This document shows positions 36,883-46,086 of a DNA stretch of 64,000 nt, in pieces. A model generated the notes under the pieces. That model made no database searches. It was not told where the DNA came from and worked only from the letters and a program-made list of their open reading frames with translations. The first letter of the stretch is position 1. Every line of letters starts with the position of its first letter. The stretch is taken from the NCBI GenBank assembly GCA_902604695.1, contig CACKZT010000004.1, positions 1 to 64,000 of the forward strand, read 5' to 3'. The stretch comes from an uncultured Pelagibacteraceae bacterium (GTDB lineage: Bacteria; Pseudomonadota; Alphaproteobacteria; Pelagibacterales; Pelagibacteraceae). A program made the translations under genes and the position numbers.

Positions 36883-37803
36883 ATGAAAAAAATCGTAATA
36901 GGAGCCAGAGGAAGTAAATTATCACTAGCCTATGTGGCTAAAGTCAAAAATAATATCTTAAAAAAAAACCAACATTTAATTGCAGAAAATATCGAATTCA
37001 AAAGTATAAAGACTTCTGGAGACATTCATCAAGACAAAAAATTGTCCGAAATCGGAGGTAAAAATTTATTTTGTAAAGAAGTCGAAGAAAATCTTTTGAG
37101 CAAAAGAATAGATTTAGCAGTTCATTCTTTGAAGGATATGGACTCAAACGAAGATAAAGATTTAATTATAGGTGCTTACATGGAAAGAAATGACCCGTGT
37201 GAAGTCTTAATAAGTAAAAAATTAAATGATATTAAGAATCTTAATAAAAAAGTAATTATAGGATCCAGCTCGAGAAGAAGAGAACTTCAGTTACAATTAA
37301 TCAATAAAAATTTTTCGATCATCAATATAAGAGGAAATATAGATACTAGAATTCGGAAACTTGATGATGGTGAAATTGATGGAGTTATTCTAGCGGCTGC
37401 GGGTGTAAAGTCTTTAAATTTTGAAAATAAAATAAGTTTTTCTTTTAATATAGACGAAATGCTACCAGCAGTAGGTCAAGGAATAATAGCAGTTCAGTGT
37501 AGGAAAAATGATGAAGAAATTATAAAGATATTAAAAAATATAAATAATCAAAACAGCTTCATCTGTGCAAATGCAGAGAGAGAAATGCTAAAATTTATAG
37601 GTGGAGATTGTCACACAGCAGTTGGAGGATATGCATATATTGAAAATAACAAATTAAGACTAAAAGCCCAGCTATTTTCTGATGATGGAAAGAAAAGCTT
37701 CCGAGCTGAAGAAGTTGGAGATAAAAGTAATTTTATTGAAATTGGTAAAACAGTAGGAACAAAACTTTTAGAATTAGCTGGAAAAAATTTTTTTAAAAAA
37801 TGA
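36883..37803 (+). CDS. hemC: Hydroxymethylbilane synthase (porphobilinogen deaminase)
   Basis: A 306-residue enzyme that assembles four porphobilinogens into hydroxymethylbilane. IGARGSKLSLAYV at the N-terminus, AVHSLKDMD with substrate-binding residues, GSSSRRRELQL, and GGDCHTAVGGYAY with the dipyrromethane-cofactor cysteine are present. It overlaps hemD by 4 bases. The remaining heme genes hemE, hemH and hemJ are about 14 kb away near the origin. Confidence 0.97.
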   Translation: MKKIVIGARGSKLSLAYVAKVKNNILKKNQHLIAENIEFKSIKTSGDIHQDKKLSEIGGKNLFCKEVEENLLSKRIDLAVHSLKDMDSNEDKDLIIGAYMERNDPCEVLISKKLNDIKNLNKKVIIGSSSRRRELQLQLINKNFSIINIRGNIDTRIRKLDDGEIDGVILAAAGVKSLNFENKISFSFNIDEMLPAVGQGIIAVQCRKNDEEIIKILKNINNQNSFICANAEREMLKFIGGDCHTAVGGYAYIENNKLRLKAQLFSDDGKKSFRAEEVGDKSNFIEIGKTVGTKLLELAGKNFFKK

Positions 37804-38498
37804 ATATACTAATAACTAGACCTTTAATAGACTCTGAAGATTTAATGGGAAAATTTTTTTCATTAGGTCATAAAATTATTCATATTCCCACTTTAAAGAT
37901 TAAAACAAATAATGCTGAACCTATAAATCCAGATAATTTTAATGCTTTTATATTTACAAGTGCAAATGCAGTAAGGTCTCTTAATGTGAAAAAAAAAGAT
38001 AATAATAAAATCTGTTTTTGCGTCGGAGCCATTACCGAAAAAATTGCAAGACAAATGGGATACACAAATACTTTTTCGGCGGGGGGTACAGTAAATGCTT
38101 TAAAAAATTTGATTATTAATTCAGATCAAATTAATAAAAAAAATAATTTAGCATATTTTTGTAGTGACAATATATCTTCTGAATTGGATAGAGACCTTCA
38201 AACGGAGGGATTTAAAGTTAAAAAAATAATTAATTATAGGTCAGAAAAAATCACTGAATTAAATGATGAAAATAAAAAAATTATAAAAGATCATCCTCCT
38301 GACACAATCTTTGTATACTCAGCCAGAAGTGCTGAAAGTTTTATTGAAATAGTTAAAAATTATTCACTATATCCAATAATGACAGACTCTATAGTAATGT
38401 GTATAAGTAAAAAAGTAGCGACAATTTTTTCAAATGATGGATGGAAAAAAATTAAGATTTTTAATCCTGGAGATGAGTTGTTACAATTAAAGGAATAA
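37800..38498 (+). CDS. hemD: Uroporphyrinogen-III synthase
   Basis: A 232-residue two-domain enzyme that closes and inverts ring D of hydroxymethylbilane. The family is poorly conserved. Support comes from ILITRPLIDSEDL at the N-terminus, AFIFTSANAVRSL, CVGAITEKIARQMGY and FVYSARSAESFIEIV, plus coupling to hemC through a 4-base overlap. Length is slightly short but in range. Confidence 0.92.
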   Translation: MNILITRPLIDSEDLMGKFFSLGHKIIHIPTLKIKTNNAEPINPDNFNAFIFTSANAVRSLNVKKKDNNKICFCVGAITEKIARQMGYTNTFSAGGTVNALKNLIINSDQINKKNNLAYFCSDNISSELDRDLQTEGFKVKKIINYRSEKITELNDENKKIIKDHPPDTIFVYSARSAESFIEIVKNYSLYPIMTDSIVMCISKKVATIFSNDGWKKIKIFNPGDELLQLKE

Positions 38499-38502
38499 AT
38501 TA

Positions 38503-39585
38503 ATGAATGTTTTAGAAAATTTTAAGGATTTATTTTTAGATGTTTGGAGAGAAGGTGTTTCTGGAGTCAACATTTCGGAGATTTTAATAGCTTTAAGCAT
38601 TTTTATTTTTTTTCTATTTTTAAGAGGAGTATTTTCTAAATTTGTTGTCAAAAGGTTAGAAAAATACGTGTCTAAAACTTCAAACAAATTTGACAACTCA
38701 TTAGTTTTTTCAATGGAAGGGCCAGCAAAGTTTTTTCCAATAGTGTTAGGTTTTTTTGTTTCAACAAGTTACTTATCAGCAGAACATGGAGCCATAGAAT
38801 TAATTAATAGATCTTTAATCACGATATTAATTTTTTGGACATTTCATCAAGTTATTGGACCCTTTTCAGTTGTCATTAAATCAGTTGGAGGGCTTCTTTC
38901 AAGAGATTTAATTAACTGGATTATTAAGGCGATAAAAATTTTAATTTTGATATTAGGAGCTGCAGCTGTTCTAGAACTTTGGGGAATAAAAATTGGACCA
39001 ATTATAGCAGGATTAGGTTTGTTCGGTGTAGCTGTTGCTTTAGGTGCACAGGACTTATTTAAAAACTTAATTTCAGGAATATTAGTTCTAGTAGAACAAA
39101 GATTTCAAGTTGGTGACTGGATATTTGTAGATGGAGTGATTGAGGGAACAGTTGAAAGTATTGGTTTCAGATCTACAGTCGTAAGAAGATTCGATAAATC
39201 TTTAGCAACTATTCCAAATTTTCAATTTGCGGAGAATGCAGTAATTAACAATTCTCAAACAACAAATAGAAGAATAAATTGGGTTATTGGCCTAGAATAC
39301 AGAACTACCAGCGATCAACTAAAAAAGATTAAAAATGAAATCGAAAAATATATTAAAAATAGTGAATTATTTTCTAAAACAGGCGACACTTTTTTGTCAG
39401 TCAAAATAGAGCAATTTGCTGCTAGCTCTATAGATATAAGATTAATTTGTTTTACAAAAACAAATCATTATTTGGAGTGGATGGAGGTTAAAGACACGCT
39501 AGCTATAGAAATAAAAACTATAGTAGAGAACAACAAAGCTTCTTTTGCTTTTCCAAGTACATCAATTTACGTGGAAAAAAATTAA
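38503..39585 (+). CDS. MscS-family mechanosensitive channel
   Basis: A 360-residue membrane protein. Four or so N-terminal helices (about 20-170) lead to the pore helix and beta domain: GPIIAGLGLFGVAVALGAQD is the Gly/Ala-packed TM3, and VEQRFQVGDWIFVDGVIEGTV starts the MscS beta domain, followed by FRSTVVRRFDKSLATIPN. The C-terminal mixed domain runs to about 355. It should release solutes on hypo-osmotic shock. It lies 4 bases after hemD and shares its stop with the yggT start, suggesting co-transcription. Confidence 0.93.
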   Translation: MNVLENFKDLFLDVWREGVSGVNISEILIALSIFIFFLFLRGVFSKFVVKRLEKYVSKTSNKFDNSLVFSMEGPAKFFPIVLGFFVSTSYLSAEHGAIELINRSLITILIFWTFHQVIGPFSVVIKSVGGLLSRDLINWIIKAIKILILILGAAAVLELWGIKIGPIIAGLGLFGVAVALGAQDLFKNLISGILVLVEQRFQVGDWIFVDGVIEGTVESIGFRSTVVRRFDKSLATIPNFQFAENAVINNSQTTNRRINWVIGLEYRTTSDQLKKIKNEIEKYIKNSELFSKTGDTFLSVKIEQFAASSIDIRLICFTKTNHYLEWMEVKDTLAIEIKTIVENNKASFAFPSTSIYVEKN

Positions 39586-39875
39586 TGAAATCAGTCCTAA
39601 TACTTTTTGATCAAGCAATTAGCTTATATATTTGGATACTAATTATTAATGCAATAATTAGTTGGTTAGTCGCATTTAATATTTTGAATACTGGAAATAG
39701 GTTTGTTTACTCTATCCTAGATTTCTCATATAAGCTTACAGCTCCTCCTTTGAATTATATAAGGAAATTTCTTCCTAATTTAGGTTCAATAGATATTTCT
39801 CCTGCAGTTCTAATCCTGGCTTTGCTATTTTTAAGAAATTTAGTTTTCGAAATGTTTGCACCTACGTTATTTTAA
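39585..39875 (+). CDS. YggT family membrane protein
   Basis: A 96-residue two-helix protein. IISWLVAFNILNTGNRFVYS and PPLNYIRKFLPNLGSIDISP are the hallmark YggT core, with the 'R.fLPnlg.iDisP' motif complete. The family is linked to osmotic tolerance and membrane organisation, but the mechanism is unknown. Its pairing with an MscS channel in the same operon fits an osmotic theme, and it overlaps the MscS stop by one base. Confidence 0.92.
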   Translation: MKSVLILFDQAISLYIWILIINAIISWLVAFNILNTGNRFVYSILDFSYKLTAPPLNYIRKFLPNLGSIDISPAVLILALLFLRNLVFEMFAPTLF

Positions 39876-39877
39876 CT

Positions 39878-40720
39878 ATGATTATTGATGGAAAAAAAGA
39901 AGCAGCAATTTTAAGAGAAGAGATCAAAAAAGAGATTACATTAATTAAAAACAAGACGAACAAAGTTCCAGGATTAACCGTGATTTTAATCGGTGAATTT
40001 GCGCCGAGCCAAATTTATGTCAGAAATAAAGAAAAAAATTCAAAAGAAGTTGGAATTAATTCTAATGTTATTAAGTACTCAAAAAATGTAACTGAGAAAG
40101 AAGTTTTAAAAAAGATAAAAGAATTGAATAATGATAAAGATGTATCCGGTATTTTAGTTCAGCTTCCGCTTCCAGATCAAATTGATAAAGAAAAAATTAT
40201 TAATGCAATCGATCCTTCAAAAGATGTAGACGGTTTTAACCCAATTAATGTGGGAAACTTGGCCTCAGGATATGATGCAATTGTTCCATGCACTCCTCTA
40301 GGATGCTTGTTGTTATTAAAAAATATTGAAAAAAATTTATCTGGAAAACATGCTGTTATCATAGGTAGATCCAATTTAAACGGAAAACCAATGGCTCAAC
40401 TTTTGCTAAAAGAGAATTGTACAGTTACAATTTCTCATTCAAAAACAAAAAATTTAAAAGAAGAATGTTTGAAAGCAGACATTTTAATTGCTGCAGTTGG
40501 AGTAGCGAACTTAGTAAAAAAGGATTGGGTAAAAGATGGCTCCATTATCATAGATGTTGGAATAAATAAGCTAGGAGACAAAATTGTTGGGGATGTCAAC
40601 TTTGAAGAAGTAAAAGATAAAGTAAAAGCTATCACACCTGTGCCTGGAGGAGTAGGGCCCATGACTATTGCGTGCTTGTTAAAGAATACTTTGAAGTGTT
40701 TTAAAGCTCATTTGCTTTAG
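39878..40720 (+). CDS. folD: Bifunctional methylene-THF dehydrogenase / cyclohydrolase
   Basis: A 280-residue enzyme interconverting methylene-, methenyl- and formyl-THF. GEFAPSQIYVRNKEKNSKE carries the catalytic YxxxK, GILVQLPLPDQ, DVDGFNPINVGNL, and the nucleotide-binding GRSNLNGKPMAQLLL and TPVPGGVGPMTIACLL are all present. It supplies formyl-THF used by PurH. It starts 2 bases after yggT. The 3' end overlaps the convergent PsiE-like gene by 20 bases. Confidence 0.97.
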   Translation: MIIDGKKEAAILREEIKKEITLIKNKTNKVPGLTVILIGEFAPSQIYVRNKEKNSKEVGINSNVIKYSKNVTEKEVLKKIKELNNDKDVSGILVQLPLPDQIDKEKIINAIDPSKDVDGFNPINVGNLASGYDAIVPCTPLGCLLLLKNIEKNLSGKHAVIIGRSNLNGKPMAQLLLKENCTVTISHSKTKNLKEECLKADILIAAVGVANLVKKDWVKDGSIIIDVGINKLGDKIVGDVNFEEVKDKVKAITPVPGGVGPMTIACLLKNTLKCFKAHLL

Positions 40721-41087
40721 AATTATCTATTTTTAAATATCTACTGTTTCTAAATCTTATTATCACCGTTGCTATAGCAACAATTAATATTGCAGTTGAA
40801 ATATAAATTAAATTTGTTGGGTCGCTTTCCTTATCCTGCAATATTATAAATCGCGCCAGTGCAGTTATAGCTATTACTAAAGGGTATGAAATTCTGACAG
40901 ATCTTGTTTCCCAATATGATCTTACTAGACCAATTACCTCAATGTAAATGAACATTAATAGTAAATCTGCTAATTCAATATTTCTATTTTCATACATTTC
41001 TACAATTTCTAGCAAAAAGGCAATAACTGTTGAAACTAAAACAAATATAACAGCAGTTAATTGAATATTTCGAATCGTATTATTCAT
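40701..41087 (-). CDS. PsiE-family membrane protein
   Basis: A 128-residue four-helix membrane protein resembling phosphate-starvation-inducible PsiE: ADLLLMFIYIEVIGLVRSYWE and ISYPLVIAITALARFIILQ match the family. Its function is unknown. No Pho box was recognised upstream. It follows argG after 21 bases if transcribed through, and overlaps the folD 3' end by 20 bases tail-to-tail. Confidence 0.85.
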   Translation of the reverse strand: MNNTIRNIQLTAVIFVLVSTVIAFLLEIVEMYENRNIELADLLLMFIYIEVIGLVRSYWETRSVRISYPLVIAITALARFIILQDKESDPTNLIYISTAILIVAIATVIIRFRNSRYLKIDNSKANEL

Positions 41088-41108
41088 TTGATAATTAATA
41101 TCAGAATT

Positions 41109-42290
41109 TTAAGATTTATATAACTGTTTAGAATGGTATTTTATAAATTTTTCGACTTTTGACTTGTTGAAAGATTTATTTTCTTCAAAAGATACTTTTT
41201 TCATCGAATATGCTTTATTGCTAGTCCTTCTGGATAAAATTGTTATATTTCCTTTATAAATGCTTAATAGAACATCTCCTGAGACTTGATTTCTTTTTTT
41301 GTCAATAATTTTTTGAAGAATTATTCTTTTTTTTGAAAACCAATAACCGTTATACACTAATTCCGCATATCTAGGCATTACTCTCTCTTTAGCATGTATT
41401 GTTTCTTTATCCAAAGTGACAGACTCTATTGCTCTATGTGCAAAGTATAAGATTGTACCTCCTGGGGTTTCATAAACACCTCTAGATTTTATACCAATAA
41501 ATCTATTTTCCACTAAATCAACTCTACCAACACCATTTTTTCCTGCAATTAAATTTAATTTTTCAAGAAGTTTTTCTGGCTTTAATTTTTTTCCATTTAT
41601 TGCAATAGGATCTCCATTTTTAAAAGTAATTTTAACTTTTGTTTTTTTATTTGGTGATTTCTCTGGAGAAATCGTTCTTTGAAAAATAAATTCCGGTGCA
41701 GAATTTTTTGGATTCTCTAAAATTTTACCCTCGGTTGAAGTATGAAAAATATTATCATCCACCGAGAATGGTGGAGCACCTTTTTTATCTTTAGGAATAG
41801 GAATATTATTTTTTTTTGCATATTTGATTAAATCAGTTCTTGATTGTAATTTCCATTCCCTCCAAGGCGCAATAACTTTTATATTTTTTCCAAAAAAAGC
41901 ATAACCTAGTTCAAATCTTACTTGATCATTTCCTTTTCCAGTCGAACCGTGGGATACCGCAAATGCTTTAAATTTTTTGGCTATAGCTATTTGTCTTTTT
42001 GCAATTAAAGGTCTTGCGATTGAAGTTCCCAACAAATATACGCCTTCATACATTGCATGTGCTCTTATCATCGGAAATACATAATCTCTAACAAAAATAT
42101 TTTTGAGATCTTCTATTATAATTTTTTTAACACCAAGCTTTTTTGCATTTTTAATTATTTTTTTTTTATCCATTTTCTGACCTATGTCAGAAGTATAAGC
42201 AATAATTTCCGCATTGTAGTTTTCTTGCAACCATCTAAGAATTATTGAGGTGTCAAGACCACCTGAGTAAGCTAAAACAATCTTTTTCAT
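41109..42290 (-). CDS. argG: Argininosuccinate synthase
   Basis: A 393-residue ATP-pyrophosphatase family enzyme joining citrulline and aspartate. The PP-loop AYSGGLDTSI (about 7-16), GSTGKGNDQVRFELGY, and IAPWREW are diagnostic; the C-terminal helix supports tetramer formation. Its ATG follows the stop of the upstream IalB-like gene with no intervening base. Other arg genes are not in the window. Confidence 0.97.
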   Translation of the reverse strand: MKKIVLAYSGGLDTSIILRWLQENYNAEIIAYTSDIGQKMDKKKIIKNAKKLGVKKIIIEDLKNIFVRDYVFPMIRAHAMYEGVYLLGTSIARPLIAKRQIAIAKKFKAFAVSHGSTGKGNDQVRFELGYAFFGKNIKVIAPWREWKLQSRTDLIKYAKKNNIPIPKDKKGAPPFSVDDNIFHTSTEGKILENPKNSAPEFIFQRTISPEKSPNKKTKVKITFKNGDPIAINGKKLKPEKLLEKLNLIAGKNGVGRVDLVENRFIGIKSRGVYETPGGTILYFAHRAIESVTLDKETIHAKERVMPRYAELVYNGYWFSKKRIILQKIIDKKRNQVSGDVLLSIYKGNITILSRRTSNKAYSMKKVSFEENKSFNKSKVEKFIKYHSKQLYKS

Positions 42291-42791
42291 TTAACCGCAA
42301 GTTTTTTTTGCCGTATTGTATGCTTTTGTAAAACCCATCATTGAATAGTGATCGGTTGTTTCAGCTCCTTTAACGGTTCTAGCCTTAACTATTAAGTTCG
42401 TCGCTCTTTTCATAACCTTTATAAAGCTTTTTTCTTCTTTTTCGTCTAAAAGCCAAGCAAAATTATTTTGTGAAAAAAAACTAAAACTATTTTTTCCAGA
42501 AGAAGCAGTTACGCTGGATGATTTATAATTATGACCGCTAGTAAGACTGATTTCATCTTTAATATTTTCCCCAGGTCTAAACGAAACAAACAATCTTGAT
42601 TGTTCTCTCACGATAGAAGAAGGGGCTCTTTTTTTTGGGATGGTTTGTGCAAAACAAACTTTTCCTTTATCGGTCTCCATACTAAAGCTTTCCCAATTTT
42701 TATATTTACCTGTCGATTTAGGCATATTTGCACTCGCTTTAAATGCAAATAGTACCAAAAAAGATATTAAAAAAATTTTTTTAAAACACAT
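42291..42791 (-). CDS. Invasion-associated locus B (IalB) family secreted protein
   Basis: A 166-residue protein with a signal peptide of about 21 residues (cleavage after SASA-type KASA). The mature part has YKNWESFSMETDKGKVCFA, PKKRAPSS, LFVSFRPGENIKDEIS and the final TDHYSMMGFTKAYNTAKKTC, all matching IalB-family proteins. Two cysteines could form a disulfide. The family name comes from Bartonella, but it is widespread in free-living alphaproteobacteria with unknown periplasmic function. Confidence 0.88.
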   Translation of the reverse strand: MCFKKIFLISFLVLFAFKASANMPKSTGKYKNWESFSMETDKGKVCFAQTIPKKRAPSSIVREQSRLFVSFRPGENIKDEISLTSGHNYKSSSVTASSGKNSFSFFSQNNFAWLLDEKEEKSFIKVMKRATNLIVKARTVKGAETTDHYSMMGFTKAYNTAKKTCG

Positions 42792-42834
42792 ATTTTGTTT
42801 TTATACTAAAACCAGACGATTTCAATGGTTTGAA

Positions 42835-43872
42835 TTAAGGTGATGGATTAGGATTCTCGTTATGAATTAAGTTTATCTTATCCAATATTTCTTGATTCAA
42901 CTCAATATTTATACTACCGATGTTTTCCTTCAATTGCTCCATAGTTGTAGCTCCGATAATATTGCTTGTAACAAAAGATCTAGAATTTACGAAAGCCTGA
43001 GCTAATTGAACCATTGTTATATTGTGCTCTAGAGCAAGTTTGTAATATTGGTCATATGCTTTCATCGCTAAAGGGTTAAGCATTCTTTCCCAACCTTTAA
43101 ATAAAGACATTCTTGAATCTTTTGGCATTTTACCATTTCTATATTTTCCAGACAAAGCTCCAGCAGCCAAAGGGTAGTAAACTAATAAGCCGCACTTCTC
43201 TCTTATAGAAATTTCCGACATGCCAATCTCATAAGTCCTGTTGACCAAACTATAAGGATTCTGAACCGACATCATTCTTGGAAGTTTTTTATTTTTTGAA
43301 ATTTCTAAATATTTAGATAAACCGTATGGAGTTTCATTTGACATGCCAATATATCTTATTTTTCCACTTTTAATGTACTTATCTAATGCTTGTAAAATGG
43401 ACTCAAAATCATTCCACTTTCCCTCGGCCTCATTCATTTTAAACTCTCTTGTTCCAAAACAATTAGTAGATCTTTCAGGCCAATGCAGTTGATATAAATC
43501 AATATAGTCAGTTTTTAATCTTTTTAAACTACCATCAATAGCTTCACCTATTTTTTTTTCATTAAAATTGTTTTCTCCACCTCTTATCCACTCACAACGA
43601 GGTCCTGCAATTTTAGAGGCTAAAATTATTTTTTCTCTATTTTTTCTTTTCTTAAACCAATTACCAATCATTTCCTCGGTTTTACCATAAGACTCGGATG
43701 TTGGAGGTACAGAATATAATTCCGCAGTATCAAAAAAATTTATTCCCTGATCTATGGAATAATCCATTTGTTCAAATGCTTCATCTTGGCTATTTTGAGT
43801 ACCCCAAGTCATGGTTCCAAGACAAATCAAACTTACATCTAAATTTGTATTTCCAAGTTTTCTAAATTTCAT
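42835..43872 (-). CDS. Aldo/keto reductase
   Basis: A 345-residue NADPH-dependent (beta/alpha)8 oxidoreductase. The catalytic tetrad is visible: Asp in FFDTAELYS (with Tyr following), Lys in IILASKIAG, and His in LYQLHWPER. MSNETPYGL and the C-terminal VTSNIIGATTMEQLKENI complete the cofactor site. It resembles E. coli Tas/YghZ-type reductases; the substrate is unknown. The 78-base gap upstream separates it from the divergent BI-1 gene. Confidence 0.94.
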   Translation of the reverse strand: MKFRKLGNTNLDVSLICLGTMTWGTQNSQDEAFEQMDYSIDQGINFFDTAELYSVPPTSESYGKTEEMIGNWFKKRKNREKIILASKIAGPRCEWIRGGENNFNEKKIGEAIDGSLKRLKTDYIDLYQLHWPERSTNCFGTREFKMNEAEGKWNDFESILQALDKYIKSGKIRYIGMSNETPYGLSKYLEISKNKKLPRMMSVQNPYSLVNRTYEIGMSEISIREKCGLLVYYPLAAGALSGKYRNGKMPKDSRMSLFKGWERMLNPLAMKAYDQYYKLALEHNITMVQLAQAFVNSRSFVTSNIIGATTMEQLKENIGSINIELNQEILDKINLIHNENPNPSP

Positions 43873-43950
43873 AAAAAGTGTGACATTTTTAAGAGGTTTA
43901 GACGAATTCTTCGCTATTGAAAAGATTTAAAAAGTGCATATATTATACTT

Positions 43951-44703
43951 ATGGAAATTAACAAACAAAGTTCAGCCATTAAGTCATCCGTTTCTGAGGC
44001 GATAATTGACCAAGGTTTAAGAGCCTACATGCTAAAAGTTTATAACTATATGGCCTCTGGAGTTTTACTTACTGGCGTAATCGCGCTTTTATTTTTTAAG
44101 ATGGCTGTAGTATCGGGAGATGGAGGACAAATAATAGGCCTTACAAATTTTGGAAATACAATTTATGCATCTGGTTTAAAATGGGTTCTTATGTTAGCTC
44201 CGCTAGGTGTTGTCTTTTACATGAGCTTTGGCATAGCTAAAATGAGTGCATCAAAAGCTCAAACGGTTTTTTGGATTTTTGCGGCCTTGATGGGAGCTTC
44301 ACTTTCTTCAATATTTTTACTTTACACCGGTGCAAGCATCACTAGAGTTTTCTTTATTACCGCTGGAACATTCGGAGCAATGAGCATTTATGGATATACC
44401 ACTAAAAGAGATTTAACTAAGCTTGGGTCTTTTTTAATGATGGGTCTTTTTGGAATTATTATTGCATCATTAGTAAATATTTTTATGAAATCTTCTATGA
44501 TGTACTTTGTTATTTCTATTATAGGTGTTCTTATATTTGTGGGTTTAACAGCTTATGACACACAAAAAATAAAAAATATGTATTTAGCAAGTGATAGTGG
44601 TGAATTAAGTGGAAAAAAAGCTGTAATGGGCGCTTTAACTCTTTACTTAGATTTCATTAATTTATTTATAATGCTGCTTAGACTTTTTGGTCAGAGAAGA
44701 TAA
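43951..44703 (+). CDS. Bax inhibitor-1 / YccA family membrane protein
   Basis: A 250-residue protein with seven membrane helices. LRAYMLKVYNYMASGVLLTG opens the first helix, and the C-terminal GLTAYDTQKIKNMY carries the conserved Asp pair-forming region of BI-1 family pH-sensitive channels. LTLYLDFINLFIMLLRLFG ends the protein as in YbhL and YccA. Bacterial members interact with FtsH or leak calcium; the exact role here is not known. Single-gene unit by layout, convergent with DUF2794. Confidence 0.94.
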   Translation: MEINKQSSAIKSSVSEAIIDQGLRAYMLKVYNYMASGVLLTGVIALLFFKMAVVSGDGGQIIGLTNFGNTIYASGLKWVLMLAPLGVVFYMSFGIAKMSASKAQTVFWIFAALMGASLSSIFLLYTGASITRVFFITAGTFGAMSIYGYTTKRDLTKLGSFLMMGLFGIIIASLVNIFMKSSMMYFVISIIGVLIFVGLTAYDTQKIKNMYLASDSGELSGKKAVMGALTLYLDFINLFIMLLRLFGQRR

Positions 44704-44707
44704 TACA

Positions 44708-45055
44708 TTATTTAACTATTTTAAGATTACTCCAACTAGTATTTCTAATTAATCTATTAAGACTTTCAGATTTTTCAATGATTTTGCCATTTTTGTCTTT
44801 AATTAAATATCTTTCATTAAATCGACTTGGCTTAAGGTTTTTTAATATTCTAAGAACTGGTTTTTCAGAAGCTCTATGATAAACATCAAATGAAATTTCT
44901 TTAGAACCAGAAGATAAACTATAATCTTTCCAAGTTCCATTAGAGACCATGCGAGAGTATAAATTTAATATTGATTGAAGCTCAGTTTTAACAAAAAAAA
45001 TTGTTTTTTCTTTTTTTTTTATATTGTTGTTTACTATGAGTTTTAATTTTTTCAT
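44708..45055 (-). CDS. DUF2794 family protein
   Basis: A 115-residue soluble protein. FVKTELQSILNLYSRMVSNG, WKDYSLSS and SFDVYHRASEKPVLRI fit DUF2794, a family nearly confined to alphaproteobacteria, of unknown function. It overlaps the yciB-like gene by 4 bases, so the two are co-translated. Confidence 0.88.
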   Translation of the reverse strand: MKKLKLIVNNNIKKKEKTIFFVKTELQSILNLYSRMVSNGTWKDYSLSSGSKEISFDVYHRASEKPVLRILKNLKPSRFNERYLIKDKNGKIIEKSESLNRLIRNTSWSNLKIVK

Positions 45056-45597
45056 ACTTTATGTTTGCTTATTAATGGCATTTGCAATGCAGTAAATATA
45101 AATGTTAAGGGTAAAATTCCCCAAACTTTAAAATTTACCCAAACAGATTCACTTTGTGTTCTCCATACCAGTTCATTTAAGAGTGCCAAAAAAATAAAAA
45201 AATATACCCATCTATAATTTAATTTTTTCCACCCATTATCATTCATTTCAAAAGCACCTTTAAATAAAATTTTTAATAAATTTTTATTTAAAAAATTATT
45301 TGAAATTAACAATGTTATGGCAAAAATTAAATTCACAATTGTGGGTTTAATGTATAAAAAAACTGGATTATTAAAATATAAACTTAGTCCTCCAAAAATA
45401 GAAACTAATGAACCTCCAATTAAAGGCACATACGGAATTTTCTTCTCAATATAATATATTAAAGCTACTGCAATAATAGTTGCTATTATTAATGGAGGTA
45501 TTGCTGCACCCAAGTTTTTTCCACTTTTGTAATAAATTATGAAGAAAATTAATAAAGGACCAAAATCGGTGATAAATTTTAGTAGCGACTTATTCAC
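45052..45597 (-). CDS. yciB: Septation protein A family inner-membrane protein (YciB/IspZ)
   Basis: A 181-residue protein with five or six membrane helices. KFITDFGPLLIFFIIYY at the N-terminus, PYVPLIGGSLVSIFGGLSLYF, FKPT-like IKPTIVNLIFA, and LNELVWRTQSESVWVNFKVW near the C-terminus are typical of YciB. The family is needed for normal septation and envelope integrity in some bacteria. Coupled to DUF2794 by overlap. Confidence 0.93.
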   Translation of the reverse strand: MNKSLLKFITDFGPLLIFFIIYYKSGKNLGAAIPPLIIATIIAVALIYYIEKKIPYVPLIGGSLVSIFGGLSLYFNNPVFLYIKPTIVNLIFAITLLISNNFLNKNLLKILFKGAFEMNDNGWKKLNYRWVYFFIFLALLNELVWRTQSESVWVNFKVWGILPLTFIFTALQMPLISKHKV

Positions 45598-45678
45598 ATT
45601 TAATTAGTATCACAAATATGATTTTTGTTAAATTTATATATTGATTTTTTTTTAAAAATTCTTATCTTTAAGTAATAG

Positions 45679-45999
45679 ATGTCAATTAATAACGCAAAAT
45701 TTTCAATAGGTTCAATTGTAAAACACAGGCATTTTGACTTCAGAGGAGTTATCTATGATGTTGACTTTGAATTTAATAACTCAGAAGAATGGTATCAGTC
45801 TATACCTAAAGATGTACGACCTAGGAAAGATCAACCTTTTTATCATCTATTGGCAGAAAGCAATGATGTAACTTATGAGGCATATGTTTCAGAGCAGAAT
45901 TTATTAATAGATAATTCTAGAAAGCCCGTCAAACATCCTTTAATAGATGAGATTTTTTCTGGCAAAAAAGGAACAACCTATTTTAAACCTTCAAATTAA
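45679..45999 (+). CDS. hspQ: Heat shock protein HspQ (YccV-like hemimethylated-DNA-binding domain)
   Basis: A 106-residue protein. FSIGSIVKHRHFDFRGVIYDVD begins the YccV fold, and QPFYHLLAES and YVSEQNLLID continue it, as in HspQ, which in E. coli enhances Lon specificity and destabilises mutant DnaA. Interestingly a LON-domain protein is also in the window, but no direct link is shown. The gene stands alone between the divergent yciB gene and the ccm operon. Confidence 0.93.
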   Translation: MSINNAKFSIGSIVKHRHFDFRGVIYDVDFEFNNSEEWYQSIPKDVRPRKDQPFYHLLAESNDVTYEAYVSEQNLLIDNSRKPVKHPLIDEIFSGKKGTTYFKPSN

Positions 46000-46086
46000 C
46001 AATTAAAAAGATAGTATCTAATCTGCCACAAATTAAACATTTTTAGTTCAAATCTATGACAAAAATGCCAGGTATTAGTAAATATA

